Of a DNA stretch of 57,394 nucleotides, positions 54,172-57,394 are shown piece by piece. Location: positions 110,060 through 167,453 of the forward strand of contig JAGQPX010000017.1 in NCBI GenBank assembly GCA_020426505.1, in the 5' to 3' direction. The stretch is from Planctomycetaceae bacterium. Lineage in GTDB: Bacteria > Planctomycetota > Planctomycetia > Planctomycetales > Planctomycetaceae. Below the pieces are notes generated by a model. The model saw only the letters and a list, made by a program, of their open reading frames with translations. It searched no databases and had not been told where the DNA came from. The stretch's first letter is position 1, and the number at the start of each line of letters is the position of its first letter. A program made the translations under genes and the position numbers.

Positions 54172-54562
54172 AGAAGAATCAAGTGAGTCATCCTTTGCTT
54201 TCGATGTCAGAAAAAAGTGGACCGCGGTCCGTGACGAACGACTGATGATCCTCAGGCGGCGCGGCCATGTCCCGCCGGGTTGCCGGTGCTTGCAAGCGTG
54301 ACTTCGCCTGTCGCCGTGTCGGCAGACGAAGCAGCCACAACCCGTCGGGGTGAGACAGAGATCATGCTCATCTGCCTCTGCGAATCGCCATGCGTCGCTC
54401 GTACCCCCTAAATACGAGTGACTTCTGAGAACCTTACAGCCAGTCTTCAGGATTTCTCGAAAAAGTCAAAACTGCTGAGAAGGACGTCGTGTGCCTTCTG
54501 ATCAGACTCTCACGCGATTGACCATCGTTGACATCCCATCAGCGGCGTGATGAAGTGCTCGC
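54172..54562. other. Intergenic region, 391 bases
   Basis: No gene is seen. At 54219-54230 is a perfect 12-base palindrome, ggaccgcggtcc, of operator-like size. The middle (about 54250-54360) is GC-rich with several short inverted stretches and could fold, but I cannot assign an RNA family. Confidence 0.4.
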
Positions 54563-56884
54563 ATGAGTTCTTCGTCGAACGATCTTCTGAATACGGCTCT
54601 CCAGCATCATCGATCGGGGCGTCTCGTTGAGGCGGAGCAGGTGTATCGGGAAATCCTGAATCGCGAGCCGGACCATCCGGACGCGATGCAGCTTCTCGGC
54701 ACCTTGGCCGATCAGTGCGGGCATCATGAGCAGGCGGTCGAGTTGATCAGTCGCGCGATCCAGCTCAGCCCACGACCGCTCGCCGGCTGGCATAACAATC
54801 TGGGGGAGGCCCATCGCAAACTCAAACAACTCGACGACGCGGAAGCATGCTATCGGCGGGCACTGGAGGTGGACGCGAATCATGCCGGGGCTCACAACAA
54901 TCTCGGATTATTTCTGCAGGAGACGGGCCGTACGCGTGAAGCGATCGGAGAATTCGAACAGGCATTAGAACTGCAACCGGACTTCGCCGAGACACACCGG
55001 AACCTCGCCACAGCACTGCATCGTGCGGGTGAGCCGGAGCGGGCCGTGCATCATCTGCGGCGAGCGGTCACGATCCGGCCCAAGTATGCAAGAGCCCAGC
55101 ATGCACTCGGACTGATTCTGCATGAGACGGGCGACCATGACAGTGCGGTCGAGGCGTTGCGACAGGCGGTCACGCTCACGCCGAACGATGCCGAGGCCCA
55201 GCACGCGCTCGGCATCGTGCTGTATGAGTCGGGACGATCCAACGAGGCGGTCACGCACATGCAGCGGGCCGTCCAGCTGCGGCCAGACATGGCCGAGGCT
55301 CATCACGATCTGGCGGGCTTGCTCCGTCAGCAAAAGCGGCTCGACGAGGCGATCACTCACTTTCGTGAGGCCCTGCGGATCAACCCGCACTCCGCAGGAG
55401 GACACGCAAATCTGGCGCGTGCCCTGCAACAGGATGGCAAACTCACCGATGCCGCGACCGAGTTTCGACGGGCGCTCGACCTCGACCCGAGCTTGCACTC
55501 CGCACAGGGGGCGCTGGTCCACGCACTCCAACATCAATGCGACTGGAAAGACCTCGCCGATCAGACACGACTGACGATCCAATCGATCAACACATCAAGT
55601 TCGATGGGGCAGACCATCTCGCCATTCATCGGCCTGACGCTCGCTGAACCGACGTCAGCTGCTCAGCAACTCGCCTGTGCCAAAGCGTGGGTCAATCAGA
55701 ACCTCACTGTGTGGCAGCAGCGTGCCCCGTTGTATCACGAACCGCGAACACCTCGTGCCGATGATCACATCGTGCTGGGGTATCTCTCGGCTGACTTTCA
55801 CCAGCACGCCACCGCAGACCTCGCAGCAGAGATGTTCGAGCAGCACGACCGTGAGCGGTTCGCGGTCCATGCTTACTGCTACGGTCCCGACGACGGCAGC
55901 GCGATGCGACAGCGACTGCTGAGTGCGTTCGATCGTTACGAGCACATCGGCGGTCTCTCGCACGAACAGGCGGCTCGCAAGATTGCAAACGATGGCGTGG
56001 ACATCCTCATCGACCTGAAAGGTTACACCGAACACGCGCGGCCTCAGATTCCGGCCCTGCGTCCCGCACCGATTCAGGTCAACTACCTCGGCTATCCCGG
56101 AACGATGGGAGCCGATTTCATCGACTACATTCTCGTCGACGAAGTGATCGTGCCGGCATCCGAGCAACCACACTTCACCGAACGGCTGGTCCATCTCCCA
56201 GGCTGCTATCAGGTCAACGACAGTCGCAGAGCAGTCGAGGAACAGACACCCTCGCGAGCCGACTGCGGGTTGCCGGACGAGGGGTTTGTGTTCTGTTGTT
56301 TCAACAACAATTACAAGCTCACGCCTGCTGTGTTCGATGTTTGGATGCGTCTGCTGCACGCGATACCTGGGAGCGTGTTATGGCTGCTGGAAGCCCATCG
56401 CGTTGCTGCTGACAACCTTCGTCGCGAGGCCGAGTCGCGCGGCATCTCATCCGACCGGCTTGTGTTCGCCCCCCGCTGTCCGCCGCCGCAGCACCGCGCC
56501 CGTTACCGGCTGGCCGACCTGTTCATCGACACTTTCCCGGTCAACGCCCACACCACCGCCAGCGAAGCCCTCGTCGCCGATTGCCCGTTGGTGACGATCG
56601 CTGGCAACACGTTCGTCTCCCGTGTCGCCGCCAGCCTGCTGCAAGCCCTCAACCTCCCCGACCTGATCTGCACCAATTTCGAAGACTACGAAGCCCGCAT
56701 TCTCGAACTTGCCAGAAATCAAGATCAACTTGCCGACATCCGCACGCGTCTCCATTCTGCCAGAAAGACAACCAACGTCTTCAACGGCACCCACTTCGCC
56801 CGCAACCTCAAACGTGCCTACCTCACGATGTGGGACATCCATCAATCCGGCGAGGCACCTCGACCGTTCGCCGTGTCACATTGA
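54563..56884 (+). CDS. TPR plus O-GlcNAc-transferase-like protein (GT41)
   Basis: A 773-residue fusion of about nine TPRs and a GT41 catalytic domain. TPRs occupy residues about 5-340 (HRSGRLVEAEQVYREIL..., AHNNLGLFLQETGRTREAIGEFEQAL..., AHHDLAGLLRQQKRLDEAITHFREAL...). The catalytic part starts near 395. DFHQHATADL has His415 at the place of the OGT catalytic-site His, and CFNNNYKLTP has Lys585 as the UDP-binding Lys. The late motif PLVTIAGNTFVSRVAASLL is close to that of human OGT. Eukaryotic OGT puts GlcNAc on Ser/Thr using TPRs to select substrates. Bacterial relatives may glycosylate other proteins; donor and targets here are unknown. Confidence 0.92.
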   Translation: MSSSSNDLLNTALQHHRSGRLVEAEQVYREILNREPDHPDAMQLLGTLADQCGHHEQAVELISRAIQLSPRPLAGWHNNLGEAHRKLKQLDDAEACYRRALEVDANHAGAHNNLGLFLQETGRTREAIGEFEQALELQPDFAETHRNLATALHRAGEPERAVHHLRRAVTIRPKYARAQHALGLILHETGDHDSAVEALRQAVTLTPNDAEAQHALGIVLYESGRSNEAVTHMQRAVQLRPDMAEAHHDLAGLLRQQKRLDEAITHFREALRINPHSAGGHANLARALQQDGKLTDAATEFRRALDLDPSLHSAQGALVHALQHQCDWKDLADQTRLTIQSINTSSSMGQTISPFIGLTLAEPTSAAQQLACAKAWVNQNLTVWQQRAPLYHEPRTPRADDHIVLGYLSADFHQHATADLAAEMFEQHDRERFAVHAYCYGPDDGSAMRQRLLSAFDRYEHIGGLSHEQAARKIANDGVDILIDLKGYTEHARPQIPALRPAPIQVNYLGYPGTMGADFIDYILVDEVIVPASEQPHFTERLVHLPGCYQVNDSRRAVEEQTPSRADCGLPDEGFVFCCFNNNYKLTPAVFDVWMRLLHAIPGSVLWLLEAHRVAADNLRREAESRGISSDRLVFAPRCPPPQHRARYRLADLFIDTFPVNAHTTASEALVADCPLVTIAGNTFVSRVAASLLQALNLPDLICTNFEDYEARILELARNQDQLADIRTRLHSARKTTNVFNGTHFARNLKRAYLTMWDIHQSGEAPRPFAVSH

Positions 56885-56946
56885 GAGCCAGCCGGTCTCC
56901 TCGCCCCCTCGACGGTTCGTTTGACACCTGCGTTCCGAACGACGAA

Positions 56947-57023
56947 GCCCGCAGGCTTTCACCCACGGGCTTCTCACTGTTGCTCTCCGCGCGTCTCTGC
57001 GGAACTCTGCGTCTCCGCGGTGA
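56947..57023. repeat. Dispersed CCGCGGAG/GAAGCCCGTGGG element, copy 3 (inverted)
   Basis: It reads gcccgcaggctttcacccac and gggcttctcactgt, then ctctccgcgcgtctctgcgg and gtctccgcggtga. Its reverse complement has the same order as copy 1 at 34761-34819. It fills most of the gap between the OGT gene and the stop of the ribonucleotide reductase gene, two bases away. Confidence 0.85.
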
Positions 57024-57025
57024 AA

Positions 57026-57394
57026 TCAATCCCAGGACAGCGCACTGGCTGCCTGGTACTCGGTCACGCGGGTTTCGAAGAAGTTCTTTTCTTTCGAGAG
57101 GTCCATCGTCTCGGACATCCAGGGGAAGGGGTTCTTCGAGCCGTACTGGGTCGGCAGGCCGATGCGTTCGAGGCGGCGGTCTGCGACGTGCTGGACGTAG
57201 TCGACGAACATGTCTGCGTTGAGGCCGAGGATGCCGCGCGGCAGGCAGTCCTTCGCGTAGGCGATCTCCAGTTCAACCGCCTGCTTGATGCGGTCGATCA
57301 TCTCCTGCTGGAACTCAGCCGTCCACAGCTCCGGGTTCTCGTGCTTGATCCCGTTGATCAGGTCGATGCCGAAGTTCAGGTGGATCGTCTCGTC
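57026..57394 (-). CDS. nrdB: Ribonucleoside-diphosphate reductase beta subunit, C-terminal part (start outside window)
   Basis: The last 122 residues of a class Ia-type R2 subunit, which houses the diiron or manganese-iron cofactor needed to make the radical for dNTP synthesis. The frame is open to the window edge. [24 protein letters not shown] contains His and Glu positions of the metal site. The ending [25 protein letters not shown] is the characteristic C-terminus of one R2 subgroup; the tail includes the radical-transfer Tyr. The alpha subunit is not in the window. Confidence 0.9.
   Translation of the reverse strand, partial: DETIHLNFGIDLINGIKHENPELWTAEFQQEMIDRIKQAVELEIAYAKDCLPRGILGLNADMFVDYVQHVADRRLERIGLPTQYGSKNPFPWMSETMDLSKEKNFFETRVTEYQAASALSWD

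Noticed and set aside
54250..54360. Possible structured RNA or riboswitch upstream of the OGT gene
   Set aside because: The stretch is GC-rich with short inverted segments, but no known riboswitch core could be matched.

Overview
The window looks like chromosomal DNA of a planctomycete (Planctomycetota). The evidence is the protein repertoire: a DUF1501 protein, a very large heme-binding CxxCH dehydrogenase-like protein of the Pirellula/Verrucomicrobium type, an extracellular metalloprotease with the N-terminal LEPR-XLL-like motif, an ECF sigma factor beside a membrane Ser/Thr kinase, a TPR/O-GlcNAc-transferase-like protein, a very long secretin, and many exported proteins seen only in that phylum. 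KdsB (Kdo activation), a secretin and a porin imply an outer membrane with LPS. There are no rRNA or tRNA genes, no CRISPR array, no transposase and no prophage that I can see.

Layout. 1-2.9 kb: end of clpP, a coiled-coil lipoprotein, and a RpoD-like sigma factor closed by a terminator. 3.1-4.8 kb: a folate/pterin operon (pteridine-reductase-like SDR, folB, folK). 4.9-9.5 kb: a Tat-exported NHL-repeat protein, an NAD-dependent epimerase-like protein, a small conserved protein, and an M24-fold protein that seems to have lost its metal ligands. 9.6-16.1 kb: on the minus strand, a parvulin-type lipoprotein followed by a 1525-residue secretin with five internal helical repeats and two glycine-rich inserts; a pair of convergent terminators marks its end. 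16.4-20.3 kb: MerR/GyrI regulator, LEPR-XLL metalloprotease, AcuI-like reductase. 20.5-24 kb: kdsB, pyrG, truB. 24-29.2 kb: a secreted helical protein, then surE, maf, a RelE/ParE-like small gene pair and dus, overlapping or nearly so. 29.2-33.1 kb: truncated hemoglobin and CoA-disulfide reductase-rhodanese fusion, divergent from three CBS-domain genes. 33.3-34.7 kb: DUF1501 protein.

35.5-44.7 kb is the most interesting region: seven same-strand genes encoding a membrane-anchored coiled-coil protein, a zinc-ribbon/double-FHA protein, a small anchored protein, a Ser/Thr kinase with about ten membrane segments, a four-TM protein, an ECF sigma factor and an 849-residue TPR protein. I read it as one trans-envelope signalling system in which kinase, phosphopeptide reader and sigma factor act together. 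44.7-57.4 kb: a C45-type hydrolase, a porin, a zinc/TM protein, a glycosyltransferase, queA, the CxxCH dehydrogenase-like protein, a membrane protein, a TPR-OGT protein, and the C-terminal part of ribonucleotide reductase beta.

Several families of short dispersed palindromic repeats sit between genes (20.35, 21.24-21.43, 34.76, 35.30, 36.48, 50.47, 53.48-53.57, 56.95 kb). At two places they have become part of reading frames: they supply the last codons and stops of two convergent genes at 50.47-50.53 kb, and part of the signal-peptide region at 53.5 kb. Starts were re-chosen wherever the longest reading frame was clearly over-extended. All family assignments come from reading motifs, not from database searches.
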